Origin: Pseudomonas saudiphocaensis
GTDB taxonomy: Bacteria; Pseudomonadota; Gammaproteobacteria; Pseudomonadales; Pseudomonadaceae
DNA: 64,000 bases
Direction of reading: 5' to 3'
Assembly (NCBI RefSeq): GCF_000756775.1
Contig: NZ_CCSF01000001.1
Location: forward strand, 2,046,001-2,110,000
Part shown: positions 1-9,335 of the stretch, piece after piece
How the letters are laid out: every line of letters begins with the position of its first letter
Position numbering within the stretch: the stretch's first letter is position 1
The notes under the pieces: generated by a model
What the model saw: only the letters and a program-made list of their open reading frames with translations
Databases searched by the model: none
What the model was told of the DNA's origin: nothing
Position numbers and translations under genes: made by a program

Positions 1-528
1 GTCAGCTCAGCCCCGTGAATACACGAGGGCTGTGGCTATCCGAGAGTTTTGCTCCACAAGAAGGCTGGGTGGTGCGTGCAGAGCGAATTCGCTGGAGGGA
101 TTGGTGGGCGGCCAGGTCGGTCACAACTGCACACGGATAGGTGTTGGGTCCTGTAGGCCTGCCTGAATCGGGCTTGGAACCCTTCACGGGCGTGGCCCGT
201 TCCCACTAAAGCTAGCGGCGGCGCACCCTGTAGGGAGCTGGCCATGCCTGCGAGCAAGGCTCATGCTCTGGTGCCGAACCTTTCGCGGGCATGGCCCGCT
301 CCCACAAAAAGCCGGCGGGCGGTGCACCCTGTAGGAACTGGCCATGCGTGCGAACAGGCTCATGCTCTGGAGCCGAACCTTTCGCGAGCATGGCCCGCCC
401 CCACAAAAAGCCACGGTGGTACACCTTGTAGGAGCTGGCCATGCCTGCGAATCAGCGCTTGGGCTGGTGCGCGGATGCAGAGCCCTTCGCAGGCGTGGCC
501 CGCTCCCACGGGATGCGATGGCTAGCTT
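1..528. repeat. Gene-free stretch with a 99-bp-period REP array
   Basis: No credible gene was found in this stretch. From about 183 to 513 it carries an array of REP-type palindromes. The motif TTCRCGRGCRTGGCCCG starts near 183, 282, 381 and 486, so the first three periods are 99, 99 and 105 bp. Each copy faces an inverted partner (GTAGGARCTGGCCATGC, near 230, 330 and 428), giving the paired inverted layout of Pseudomonas REP doublets. The array lies just downstream of the hldE stop codon, so it may act as a transcript 3' end or stability element. Bases 1-180 show nothing I recognise. Confidence 0.8.
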
Positions 529-1950
529 CTATGCCTTGCGGATCTTCTCGACGATGGCCGTGGTCGAGCTGTTTTCCACCAGGCCCAGGACGCGCACTTC
601 ACCACCCCAAGCTCTGACCAAGTCAGCACCGACCACCTGATCGACCCCGTAGTCACCGCCCTTGACCAGTACATCGGGACGTACTTGGGCCAGAAGGCTC
701 TCGGGGGTGTCTTCGGCAAAGCACACCACCCAATCCACCGCTTCCAGGCCGGCCAGTACAGCCATGCGGCGATCTACGCTGTTGATTGGTCGGCCCGGCC
801 CTTTCAAGCGGCTGACTGAGGCATCGTCATTGACCGCAACGATCAACCGGTCGCCTTGGGCGCGCGCCTGTTCCAGATATGTGACATGGCCGGCATGGAG
901 GATGTCGAAACAGCCATTGGTGAAGACGATTTTCTCGCCTTGGGCACGAGCATCCTCTACCACGGTCTGCAGCTGCTCGACGGTCATGGTGCCGCGTCCA
1001 GACCCCTCCTCGCGCTGGATGGCCCGTCGCAACTCGGGAGCGCTGACACAGGCAGTACCCAGTTTGGCGACCACGATGCTCGCAGCCAGGTTGGCCAGTG
1101 CTACCGCCTGGGGCAACTCGGCTCCGGCAGCCAGCGCCGCGGCCAGGGTAGAAATCACGGTATCGCCGGCACCGGTGACGTCGAACACTTCACGCGCCCG
1201 CGCCGGCAAATGCAGCGGTGCATGCTCAGGACGCAACAAGGTCATGCCATGCTCACCACGGGTAACTAGCAGCGCGCCCAGCTCCAGGCTGCGCATCAGC
1301 TCGGCACCCTCGGCCACCAGTTCAGCCTCATCGGCGCAACGCCCGACGATGGCCTCGAACTCACCGAGGTTCGGCGTGATCAACGAAGCGCCGCGGTAGA
1401 TTTCGAAATCCTTGCCTTTGGGATCGGCCAGCACCGGGATGCCACGCTTGCGGGCGGCCTGGATAAGCACCTGATGATTTTTCAGTGCCCCCTTGCCGTA
1501 GTCCGATAGCACCAGCACCTTGACGCCATCCAGCAGCGCCTCCACTTCGCCCAGCAGTGCCGCCGGATCGGTGTCGAACGGTTCTTCGAAATCCATTCGC
1601 AGCAATTGCTGGTGGCGGCTCATGACACGCAGCTTAACGATGGTCGGCTGGTGTTCGAGACGCTGAAAACGAGCCACTACCCCCGCCGCGGCCAGGCTGT
1701 CGGTCAAGCTCTGGCAGGCTTCATCATCACCGGTAACCCCCACCAATGTCGCTGGCGCGCCTAGCGCGGCAATGTTCAGCGCCACGTTAGCTGCGCCGCC
1801 GGGGCGATCCTCGATCTGCTCGACCTTGACCACCGGAACCGGCGCCTCGGGCGAAATCCGCGAGGTGCCGCCATGCCAGTAACGATCGAGCATGACATCG
1901 CCCACCACCAGAACAGGGGCTTGGTCGAAACGGGGCATGGACAGCTTCAT
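529..1950 (-). CDS. hldE: Bifunctional heptose 7-phosphate kinase / heptose 1-phosphate adenylyltransferase
   Basis: HldE makes ADP-heptose for the LPS inner core, phosphorylating D-glycero-beta-D-manno-heptose 7-phosphate and later adenylylating the 1-phosphate in the cytosol. The 473-aa protein has an N-terminal PfkB/ribokinase domain with the GAGDT motif near residue 260. It is followed by a cytidylyltransferase-like domain with [12 protein letters not shown] near residues 344-355. The open frame extends further upstream, but the ATG at 1950 gives the family N-terminus (MKLSMPRF) and has GGAG just ahead of it. It is the last gene of the minus-strand run msbA, mig-14-like, dnpA-like, hldE. 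Confidence 0.96.
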   Translation of the reverse strand: MKLSMPRFDQAPVLVVGDVMLDRYWHGGTSRISPEAPVPVVKVEQIEDRPGGAANVALNIAALGAPATLVGVTGDDEACQSLTDSLAAAGVVARFQRLEHQPTIVKLRVMSRHQQLLRMDFEEPFDTDPAALLGEVEALLDGVKVLVLSDYGKGALKNHQVLIQAARKRGIPVLADPKGKDFEIYRGASLITPNLGEFEAIVGRCADEAELVAEGAELMRSLELGALLVTRGEHGMTLLRPEHAPLHLPARAREVFDVTGAGDTVISTLAAALAAGAELPQAVALANLAASIVVAKLGTACVSAPELRRAIQREEGSGRGTMTVEQLQTVVEDARAQGEKIVFTNGCFDILHAGHVTYLEQARAQGDRLIVAVNDDASVSRLKGPGRPINSVDRRMAVLAGLEAVDWVVCFAEDTPESLLAQVRPDVLVKGGDYGVDQVVGADLVRAWGGEVRVLGLVENSSTTAIVEKIRKA

Positions 1951-2044
1951 GAAGGGCTCCGGGGCGGAAGAAAAAACGGTGCAAAGCATACCAGCATGGG
2001 CCAGGCGAGTTCTGCACGATTGAGGACGAGCAACCAGATCGAAG

Positions 2045-3439
2045 CTACAGCTCACGCACCCAGAACAGCTCGTGGCGACGCACTGCCTTGCGGAAGAATT
2101 CGTCATCACCCGTAGTCGGCCAGCGCCGGCCTGCCAGTACACGCTGGATAGTTCGACGCAAGCGCTTCTTCAGCGGCAGGGGAACCTGCAGATCATGCTG
2201 CATGGCCAGCGCCATGGCCTTGTTCAGGCGCGCCTCGGCATCCAGCGTCGGACTCCAAAGCCGATCGGCAGGCAGTGGCTCGATAGCAGGCGGCAGGGCG
2301 ACACCACAGCCCGCGGGCCCCATGGGCCAGCGATCATTGTCGTGCAGGTGGTTGGCATATAGCAGCAAGGTTGATGGCTTCCACTCACCCTCCTCTATCG
2401 CCTGACGAAGCGCGCGGGTGGCTGCAACATGATCGGCGTGCGGGTCCAGTTCAGGGTGAGGGGTGATCACCACCTCGGGACGAAAATGCGCGAGCAGCGC
2501 GCGCAGATCAGCCTGCAGGTTCTGCCAGGTCGGCTGTCCGTCGAGATCTCCCGGCAACTGCAACGGGTTGTGCACTCTTACCGGGCGGATATCAGTTTCA
2601 CCGGACTCACGAGAACCGAAGACCCGCTCGGGCATGGCTTCCATCGCCGGCAGCTGCAAACAGTAATAGCCTAGCTGCACGCAGTGCTGTTGCGACACGC
2701 CGCCCCACAGCGGTACAGCGAGACTCCCCCAAGTGCGCAGCCGCCCTTTAAGCCGGGCGGCTGCAGCACTGTCGAGCCCGAGTCGGCGATAGTTGTCAGC
2801 TTCAATCTCGCCCTGAGTCAGCGTAACGATAGCCACCTCACTGGCACGGCTGTAAACACCAAAGGCCGCCAGCTCGGCATCATCCGCATGGGGAGCGATG
2901 ATCATCATTCGGCGCTGCGCATAGTCGGGGTTGCGCATAGCGTAGAGCCTGACTTCGCTACCCAGGCGGCAGTAGCAACTATCGAAACGCAGCGAACCCG
3001 CCCGCAACGCCTCTTGTTGCCCCGACAGGTTCAGGTAGCGTTGACCACGAACAGCACGCTCGAAATCCTGGCGGTCGCCGCTGATATACACCCGAGGATC
3101 ACGAAAACGGCCAACCCAGGTTGCCGCCAGCTGCACCTCAAGAACCAGCGTGTCGGCATCTGGCAGCTCACCGGCCAGGTAAAGACAGCCCCGCTCGATT
3201 CGCCCTGCCAGCGGCACAACATCCGGCGGGAATTCATAGCGGTAATCTTCTTGCGGACGATAGAACAGGTGATCGGCGAACCAGGCTTCGTGAGCGATCC
3301 ACCCCAGCACCAGCAGTACTGGTATCAACCAGAAGCTAACGGTCATACCGACCATAAGAAGCACGGCGAGCGCCATTAGCATGGCGATACGCTTATTGCG
3401 ACGGTGCTGCCGTAAAAGTCTTTGTTTACGTGCGTCCAT
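2045..3439 (-). CDS. dnpA: PIG-L/LmbE-family de-N-acetylase, DnpA-like
   Basis: The 464-aa protein has a basic N-terminus, one or two hydrophobic segments (about residues 17-52) and a large soluble part. It carries the PIG-L zinc motif as APHADDAEL near residue 182 and a second motif, DPHADH, further on. PIG-L proteins remove N-acetyl groups from sugars. In P. aeruginosa the related LPS-locus protein DnpA (PA5002, from memory) affects fluoroquinolone tolerance. A role in de-N-acetylating an LPS or surface sugar is inferred from this context. It starts 2 bp after the upstream Mig-14-like gene, so the two are almost certainly co-transcribed. Confidence 0.8.
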   Translation of the reverse strand: MDARKQRLLRQHRRNKRIAMLMALAVLLMVGMTVSFWLIPVLLVLGWIAHEAWFADHLFYRPQEDYRYEFPPDVVPLAGRIERGCLYLAGELPDADTLVLEVQLAATWVGRFRDPRVYISGDRQDFERAVRGQRYLNLSGQQEALRAGSLRFDSCYCRLGSEVRLYAMRNPDYAQRRMMIIAPHADDAELAAFGVYSRASEVAIVTLTQGEIEADNYRRLGLDSAAAARLKGRLRTWGSLAVPLWGGVSQQHCVQLGYYCLQLPAMEAMPERVFGSRESGETDIRPVRVHNPLQLPGDLDGQPTWQNLQADLRALLAHFRPEVVITPHPELDPHADHVAATRALRQAIEEGEWKPSTLLLYANHLHDNDRWPMGPAGCGVALPPAIEPLPADRLWSPTLDAEARLNKAMALAMQHDLQVPLPLKKRLRRTIQRVLAGRRWPTTGDDEFFRKAVRRHELFWVREL

Positions 3440-3441
3440 GC

Positions 3442-4338
3442 TTACACCTGGAAGACTGGAACCCGATTACACCAGCGGTCCTTGTACTCACGGTCCGCAC
3501 GGCCAAAGGAATAACGTAGCGGCTTGCCCAGGGCACGCGCCTCCGCCCATGCCGTTTGGGTATTGACGAAGCTGAGCACGCTGCCCGGGCTGAAATCGCG
3601 CTGCTGGGGATCCACGCCACCATTGATATACTCGATCGATACCCACTTCGGCGCTTCGACCCGGTAGAGCACCTGAATCGCGATAGGCTGCTTGTCGAGA
3701 AACACCACTGAGCCGGTCATAAAATCTCGCAGAAGCTCGAACACCTCATGAAGATGCGCCTTGCCAGGTGCTTCGAAACTCCAGCGCCGCTGAAACAGAT
3801 CGGCATACATAGCCGCCTGCTCTGCTGGAGAGAAGTCGAGCATGGGACGCAACACCCCGCCGGCCTCTTCGAGCAAGCGCTGTTCACGGCGCTGGTTATA
3901 GCGGAACTTCTTCGAATACTGTTCCGGCTCACGTGCCAGCGCCAGGCCTTCCGGCTGCTCACGCAACGTACTGATGGCGCCCGCATTAAGCTCGGAGACA
4001 TAGCGCATACGCTGACGCACTGGCACACCGACCTGCTCGGCCACCGGCAGGATGATTTCGGCATTGCCCAGGTCGAACAGGCCGCGCTTGCCGATCTTCT
4101 TCAACACATCCTTTGATAGCGCCAGATGCCGCCCCCAGCAAGGAACCGCCGCAACCAGTTCGCCCTGATGCTCCCAAGCCAGATAGCGCACGGGAATATC
4201 AGCAAGACGTGCCAACCGCTCAACTACCTCTGGGTGTGTAGCAACGCTGCCACCGTAACGCTGCCAGACTTCGGCATAAGCGGATGCATCAATGGTGCTC
4301 CAGCCGCGTTCGCGCCAGCACTGCAAAAACTGCAACAT
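3442..4338 (-). CDS. Mig-14-like GNAT-fold protein
   Basis: This 298-aa cytoplasmic-type protein resembles the Mig-14 family, which is linked to antimicrobial-peptide resistance in Salmonella and Pseudomonas; the biochemical activity is not settled. Family features are visible as an acetyltransferase/FemAB-like core (SKKFRYNQRREQRLLEE, then a stretch ending in SFGRADREYKDRWCN near the C-terminus). It abuts msbA (the msbA stop follows its start codon directly on the map) and precedes the DnpA-like gene. This places an envelope-defence gene inside an LPS export operon. Its counterpart by context is PA5003 of PAO1 (from memory). Confidence 0.75.
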   Translation of the reverse strand: MLQFLQCWRERGWSTIDASAYAEVWQRYGGSVATHPEVVERLARLADIPVRYLAWEHQGELVAAVPCWGRHLALSKDVLKKIGKRGLFDLGNAEIILPVAEQVGVPVRQRMRYVSELNAGAISTLREQPEGLALAREPEQYSKKFRYNQRREQRLLEEAGGVLRPMLDFSPAEQAAMYADLFQRRWSFEAPGKAHLHEVFELLRDFMTGSVVFLDKQPIAIQVLYRVEAPKWVSIEYINGGVDPQQRDFSPGSVLSFVNTQTAWAEARALGKPLRYSFGRADREYKDRWCNRVPVFQV

Positions 4339-6156
4339 TCAGGATTCCTGCTCGTCCGACACTTCGTCCTTGAACTGCGTGGCGTGTAGCCTGGCGTAAG
4401 CGCCATTCATGGCAAGCAGCTCGGCATGAGTACCACGCTCGACGATGCGGCCCTGCTCCATAACCAGAATCAGATCAGCCTTCTCAATGGTGCTCAGACG
4501 GTGCGCGATCACAAGTGTGGTGCGACCCGTCATCACATGATCCAGTGCACCCTGGATGTGCCGCTCGGACTCGGTATCCAGTGCGGAAGTAGCCTCATCC
4601 AGAATAAGCACCGGCGCGTCCTTCAACAGCGCACGAGCGATGGCCAGGCGCTGTCGTTGGCCGCCTGACAGCAGTACACCATTCTCCCCGACTTGGGTCT
4701 GGTAGCCCTCCGGCATCTGCTGGATAAACTCATCGGCATAGGCGTCACGGGCGGCGCGCTGAATATCCTCCAGTGGCGCACCGGCGAGGTCACCATAGGC
4801 GATATTGTTAGCCACCGTATCGTTGAACAGAGTGACCTGCTGGGTTACCAAGGCGATATGTCTACGCAGATTGCGCAGCCTGTAATCACCAACCTCCACA
4901 CCATCAAGCAAAATCTGCCCCTGGTCATGGTGATAGAAGCGTGGAATCAGGTTTGCCAAGGTGGACTTGCCACTGCCCGAACGGCCAACCAGCGCCACCA
5001 TCTGACCTGGCTCGACGGTAAAGGTGATGTCGTGCAGCACCTGCTTGTCAGTGCCAGGGTAGACGAAGCTCAATCCGTTGACCTGCAACTGCCCGGAAAC
5101 TCGCTCACGCTCGATCGCGCCGCTGTCAATTTCAGGATCTTCATCCAATTGTTCGAAGATACTTTCCGCGCCAGAAACACCCTTCTGAATGGTGGAACTG
5201 ACTTCAGAAAGCTGTCGGATAGGCTTGGGAAGCAGGCCGGCAAGCGTGATATAGGCCACCAAGTCGCCAGCAGAAGCATCGCCACGCAGCAAAAGCACCA
5301 GAAACATCAGCAACGCCATCGCACTGTAAATCACCAGCTGCAGGGACGGCGTGTACACCGCGTTGGTCTTGACCATACGCAGCTGCTTGGCCGTATTGTC
5401 CTCGCTCGATCTCAGGAAACGCTCTTGCTCGTAATTCTCGCCCCCGAAGCTGCGCACCACCCGATAACCTTGGATGGTTTCGGACGCCACGTGCGTGACA
5501 TCGCCCATCGCCACCTGGATCTTCTTGCTCTGCTTACGGAATTTCTTGCTTGCGCTGGAAACCATCACTCCGATGACCGGCAGGATCGCCACCATCACCA
5601 GGGTCAGCTTCCAGTTCATCCACAGCAGCGTGGCGAACAGGAAGATCACCGTCATGCCCTCGCGCACGACAACCTTGATCGCATCCGTTGCCGCACCGGT
5701 GACCATGGTTACGTTATAGGTGATGCGCGAGATCAAATGGCCTGAGTTGTGGCTGTCGAAATAGCGGTTAGGCAACGTCAGCAGGTTGTTAAACAGCGCC
5801 ACACGCAGGTCATGCACCAGCCCTAGAGATACCTTGGCCAGGAAAAAATTGCCGAGAAACGAGCCGACGCCCTGCAGCACCGCGATAAACACAATTAGCA
5901 ATGGCACAGCTTGTAGCAGCTTGAGCTCGGCGAGCCATGGCTGATCCTGCAGATGTGGAACTTGGGCAAAGAGACTGGCGTCCGGGTTGCTCAGTCCATC
6001 GACAAAAAACTTAAGGATATAGCCCAGCATGGGCTGTGTGGAGGCGAAGATCAGGAAGCCGAATAAGCTGACAGCAAACAATCCCCAATAGGGGATGACA
6101 TAGCGCAGCAACCGCAGATACACCTTTACGCTGGATTGCTGGGTAGAATTGGCCAT
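4339..6156 (-). CDS. msbA: Lipid A-core flippase, ABC transporter
   Basis: MsbA flips lipid A-core across the inner membrane using ATP. The 605-aa half-transporter has an N-terminal six-helix membrane domain and a C-terminal ATPase domain. The ATPase domain shows Walker A GRSGSGKST, signature LSGGQRQR and Walker B LILDEATSALD followed by the H-loop HRLST. Length and layout are normal for the family. It heads the minus-strand run and is only about 34 bp from the divergent kinase-fold gene at 6191, so their promoters must overlap. Confidence 0.97.
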   Translation of the reverse strand: MANSTQQSSVKVYLRLLRYVIPYWGLFAVSLFGFLIFASTQPMLGYILKFFVDGLSNPDASLFAQVPHLQDQPWLAELKLLQAVPLLIVFIAVLQGVGSFLGNFFLAKVSLGLVHDLRVALFNNLLTLPNRYFDSHNSGHLISRITYNVTMVTGAATDAIKVVVREGMTVIFLFATLLWMNWKLTLVMVAILPVIGVMVSSASKKFRKQSKKIQVAMGDVTHVASETIQGYRVVRSFGGENYEQERFLRSSEDNTAKQLRMVKTNAVYTPSLQLVIYSAMALLMFLVLLLRGDASAGDLVAYITLAGLLPKPIRQLSEVSSTIQKGVSGAESIFEQLDEDPEIDSGAIERERVSGQLQVNGLSFVYPGTDKQVLHDITFTVEPGQMVALVGRSGSGKSTLANLIPRFYHHDQGQILLDGVEVGDYRLRNLRRHIALVTQQVTLFNDTVANNIAYGDLAGAPLEDIQRAARDAYADEFIQQMPEGYQTQVGENGVLLSGGQRQRLAIARALLKDAPVLILDEATSALDTESERHIQGALDHVMTGRTTLVIAHRLSTIEKADLILVMEQGRIVERGTHAELLAMNGAYARLHATQFKDEVSDEQES

Positions 6157-6190
6157 TCGGCGGGCCCCATGAATCGGCTAGAGGAACAAG

Positions 6191-6835
6191 ATGCGGATTG
6201 TAACAGCGGACGAGCTGGAAAGCTGGCTGGCCAGCGGCAAGGTATTGGAGCAAGACGCCAGAGGGGCGAAGGTAGTAGCACTAGAAAACGGGCTTTACCT
6301 GAAAATTTTTTATACTCGTCGCAACTCTTTACTAGCACGCCTGGCGCCCTCTGCGCGGCGCTTCCAGCGCAATACCGAAACACTTCAAGCTTGCGGAATT
6401 ACTGCGCCTAACGTGAGCGAAATCTTTTGGATAAACAAAGCCCGAGGCCTAAGCGCGTGCTTATACCATCCGCTACCCGGTCAGTCTCTGGAACAGATTT
6501 ATCTAAAAGATCGCGCTGGATTTATTGCTAGAATTCCGGCAGTCGCTGAATTCTTTAAACTTCTACACAATCGCGGGATCTATTTTCGCTCACTGCATCT
6601 CGGCAACATACTGGAGCTTCCGAGCGGAAAGTTTGGCCTCATCGACTGCTTAGATCTACAGCGCAAACGGGGGCCACTCTCCTCCTCACTAATACGCCGC
6701 AACCTTGCGCACCTTGAAAATTACCTTCAGCGCAGAGGGTTATTGGCTGAATTCCCCTGGCGCGCCCTAATGGACGCGTATCAAAACAGCCCGCAGTCTC
6801 TTAAGGTCAAAACCAATAAACACGAAAGACCATAA
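6191..6835 (+). CDS. Kinase-fold 'toluene tolerance' family protein
   Basis: This 214-aa protein belongs to the small kinase-like family often annotated as toluene tolerance or lipopolysaccharide-kinase-like, and found beside msbA in Pseudomonas (PA4998 position, from memory). The catalytic loop reads FRSLHLGNIL, so Ser stands where an active kinase has Asp, while Asn and the metal-binding Asp (GLIDCLD) are kept. It may be a pseudokinase or have altered chemistry. It is divergent from msbA and convergent with waaL. The coding region is clearly more AT-rich than the genes on either side. Confidence 0.72.
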   Translation: MRIVTADELESWLASGKVLEQDARGAKVVALENGLYLKIFYTRRNSLLARLAPSARRFQRNTETLQACGITAPNVSEIFWINKARGLSACLYHPLPGQSLEQIYLKDRAGFIARIPAVAEFFKLLHNRGIYFRSLHLGNILELPSGKFGLIDCLDLQRKRGPLSSSLIRRNLAHLENYLQRRGLLAEFPWRALMDAYQNSPQSLKVKTNKHERP

Positions 6836-6903
6836 AAACAAGAGAATTCACTTAAAAGCCAGAAGGCTGAGGGGCTCTCAACGCACGCTTAGCAATGTTC
6901 AAG

Positions 6904-8067
6904 CTAACGGCCATTTGGCAAGCTTACATCACGCTTATTTATAATGAGCGCAGCTGGCAACAACACTAGAAGCCAAAGCTCATTGGGATTATCAATAAAC
7001 CTATCCCCATCAAAATTCAACATTATCAAAGCAAGCAGCAAGTACCCTCCCCAGGGGTCGCGCCTCTTCCAGGCCTGCCGCAAAATCACCACCATCGTTA
7101 GCAAGAAAACCAGCAAAGAAAATAGGCCACTGTAAAGGCCAAGCGCTAAAAAAATATTATGAGGATGCTGAATAGATAGCCCACTCGACAGAACAACATC
7201 AATATTTGGATTCACTCCACAGCCAAGCCACACTCCACACTTTACCCACTCACTAAAAAAAACTCCCCACAACTCAAAACGGCCCGAATCAGCCCGCGCG
7301 AACAACCGAGCAACCTCAGGAATCTCGAGCGTCGCCCAGTAAACCAGCAGCGCACCCAAAGAAGCTGCTAACCCTAACCATAAAACATGGCGCACCCGCC
7401 GCAGTACTAGCCCAACTGCAACCAAACCACCAAGCGCAACCATTCCCAACAAGCCTGACCGACTCTGTAGCACATAAGCCATGCAAAACACAGCCAACAA
7501 CAGAGCAGCAAAAAGCTCAAACCATCGACGTTGCTCTACCCATACCGGAAGTGCCAACGTAAAACAGCAAGCCAACCACATACTGGTATAAATAGGCCCA
7601 GTCATCCGGGAGGGCAACCAGAGGACGCGCTCACCCGGAGCGTAGCGCCCTATAACCCAATAGACTATGGCCGAGCCTAATACATAGCCACCCAAAACCC
7701 AGAACAATCCACGAGCAAAAAACGGTGTTCGGAACGGCCGCGGATCAACAAATTGACTAACCAGCACCACAAACAAGACAGTGTAAAGAATATACTTTAA
7801 CCATCTTCCGTCACCCGACCATATACCGGCAAGAGCCAAGCAAAAACACACACACACCCACAATGAGAAACCCAGCGAAAACTCAACCCCTCGCCCCCGA
7901 CTAACTATTATGCACCCTAACGCCGGAACAGCCAGAAAAACATAATAAACATTATTCACCATCTTACTGGTTGGCAAAATTAAAAAGCTTACGATAAACA
8001 GCAGAAGCGCAACAGTAAAATAGCCGGACCACCCATAAGCCCCTTTCAAGCAGCGTACAAAACCCAT
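6904..8067 (-). CDS. waaL: O-antigen ligase WaaL-type membrane protein
   Basis: The 387-aa protein is almost wholly hydrophobic with about 10-12 membrane helices. It carries the Wzy_C/WaaL pattern: a large periplasmic loop before a conserved HPHNIFL segment whose His is needed in ligases. WaaL joins undecaprenyl-linked O antigen to lipid A-core on the periplasmic face. Its place between msbA and the core glycosyltransferases matches waaL in P. aeruginosa. Sequence conservation in this class is low, so a Wzy polymerase is an alternative, although no O-antigen genes adjoin it. Base composition is AT-rich relative to the surroundings, suggesting strain-variable origin. Confidence 0.75.
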   Translation of the reverse strand: MGFVRCLKGAYGWSGYFTVALLLFIVSFLILPTSKMVNNVYYVFLAVPALGCIIVSRGRGVEFSLGFSLWVCVCFCLALAGIWSGDGRWLKYILYTVLFVVLVSQFVDPRPFRTPFFARGLFWVLGGYVLGSAIVYWVIGRYAPGERVLWLPSRMTGPIYTSMWLACCFTLALPVWVEQRRWFELFAALLLAVFCMAYVLQSRSGLLGMVALGGLVAVGLVLRRVRHVLWLGLAASLGALLVYWATLEIPEVARLFARADSGRFELWGVFFSEWVKCGVWLGCGVNPNIDVVLSSGLSIQHPHNIFLALGLYSGLFSLLVFLLTMVVILRQAWKRRDPWGGYLLLALIMLNFDGDRFIDNPNELWLLVLLPAALIINKRDVSLPNGR

Positions 8068-8195
8068 ACAACCCCCAGTAAAAAATCAAGATACGCCACA
8101 ATAAAAACAACTGCGCACGTTAAATTTCTGACAAACACAACGACAGCGAAACCACGCTTCGCAGATCCCAATATCTTATGGGGAGCTCGTTCACT
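8068..8195. other. AT-rich spacer between waaL and glycosyltransferase
   Basis: This short gap separates waaL from the upstream glycosyltransferase. No clear terminator or operator is seen. The change from AT-rich to GC-rich sequence falls in this gap, near 8170. Confidence 0.4.
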
Positions 8196-9335
8196 CTAAT
8201 CTTTCAGGCTGCCTTCTATGAGGCTTAGATATTTCTGTCGAAATGAAAAGATCTCGTGATTCTCTACGAGATATTGATAGGCTTGGTTACCCTTTTCGCG
8301 CAATTGCGCGTCACTTAAAGATAAGTAGGTATCGAGTGCTCCGCTCAGGGCACTTGAATCCGCCGGCGGCACAGCAATACCGCCAGCCCCCTCAATTAGA
8401 GGAAGCATGGCAGGGACGTTGCTGGCGATTACTGGCAATGCCCCGCTCATCCCTTCCAACAGGGCCAACCCCAGACCTTCGGCTAGCGAAGGCATGGTCC
8501 AGATGTCAAAAGCCCGAACATATTGCAAAGCATCCGCACGAAAGCCGAGCAAGTGAACTCGACCTGTAAGGCCCAGGCGGTCGACCTCAGCCAACAGGTT
8601 CTTCTCTTCACGCCCTGCGCCAATGATCGCCAGTTGTGCATCTACATGGCGGTCCTTAAGAGAAGCAAAGGCCCGAATCAGATAGATATGCCCTTTCACA
8701 GGCACGAGCCTACCCAGCGCACCGATCAAGCGCACGCTGGGATCCAGCCCCAATTGCTCACGGGCCTCCTCACGAGTCAACTGCAGCGCTTTCGCTTGCT
8801 CGATATCAATGGCATTGGTAATCGCTACGGTATTGGACTCGGTAAAGCCGCAGTCGCAGTCCAGCAAGTATTGTTTAACCGCAGGTGAAACCCCGACAAA
8901 ACGCCAGGACTTATCGATCAGCCGCTTAGCCTGGCGACGCCGATAAAAACGGTCGTATTCACCAAAGCCGTGAGCAATACCAATGCAGAGCGGCACTTTG
9001 AGCAAGCGAGTTAGCTGCAGCATCATGTTAACGGGCTTGAAGCGATTGCAAATCACCACATCAAACTGCTCGGCACGGCAAAACTGATACAAGGCCCAGA
9101 GGGCCCGAATTCGCAAGCCCTTGAGCTGGGCATCACTAAGCTCAAAATACACCGAACGGTGCGCTCGGCTCTCCGGCGCTCCGGGTGCTGGGCGCCCTCG
9201 CAGGAACGCGTTGACCGTCTCGTAACGATCGTCCGGTAGAGCTTTGAATATCTGCTCACCCAAATCAGCAAAGTCATGTGCTTTGATGTTGTAGTCAGGG
9301 TGCAACTGCAAGACTTTGATACGACGTTTCATCAT
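8196..9335 (-). CDS. GT4-family glycosyltransferase (LPS core)
   Basis: The 379-aa protein has the GT-B layout of family GT4: an N-terminal acceptor half and a C-terminal donor half with GALGRLVPVKGH and the E-x7-E type segment PSLAEGLGLALLEGM. It probably adds a sugar to the outer core oligosaccharide at the cytoplasmic membrane; donor and acceptor cannot be read from sequence. The ATG at 9335 gives an ATGA overlap with the stop of the upstream DUF6625-type gene. A GTG at 9344 is also possible. Confidence 0.82.
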   Translation of the reverse strand: MMKRRIKVLQLHPDYNIKAHDFADLGEQIFKALPDDRYETVNAFLRGRPAPGAPESRAHRSVYFELSDAQLKGLRIRALWALYQFCRAEQFDVVICNRFKPVNMMLQLTRLLKVPLCIGIAHGFGEYDRFYRRRQAKRLIDKSWRFVGVSPAVKQYLLDCDCGFTESNTVAITNAIDIEQAKALQLTREEAREQLGLDPSVRLIGALGRLVPVKGHIYLIRAFASLKDRHVDAQLAIIGAGREEKNLLAEVDRLGLTGRVHLLGFRADALQYVRAFDIWTMPSLAEGLGLALLEGMSGALPVIASNVPAMLPLIEGAGGIAVPPADSSALSGALDTYLSLSDAQLREKGNQAYQYLVENHEIFSFRQKYLSLIEGSLKD

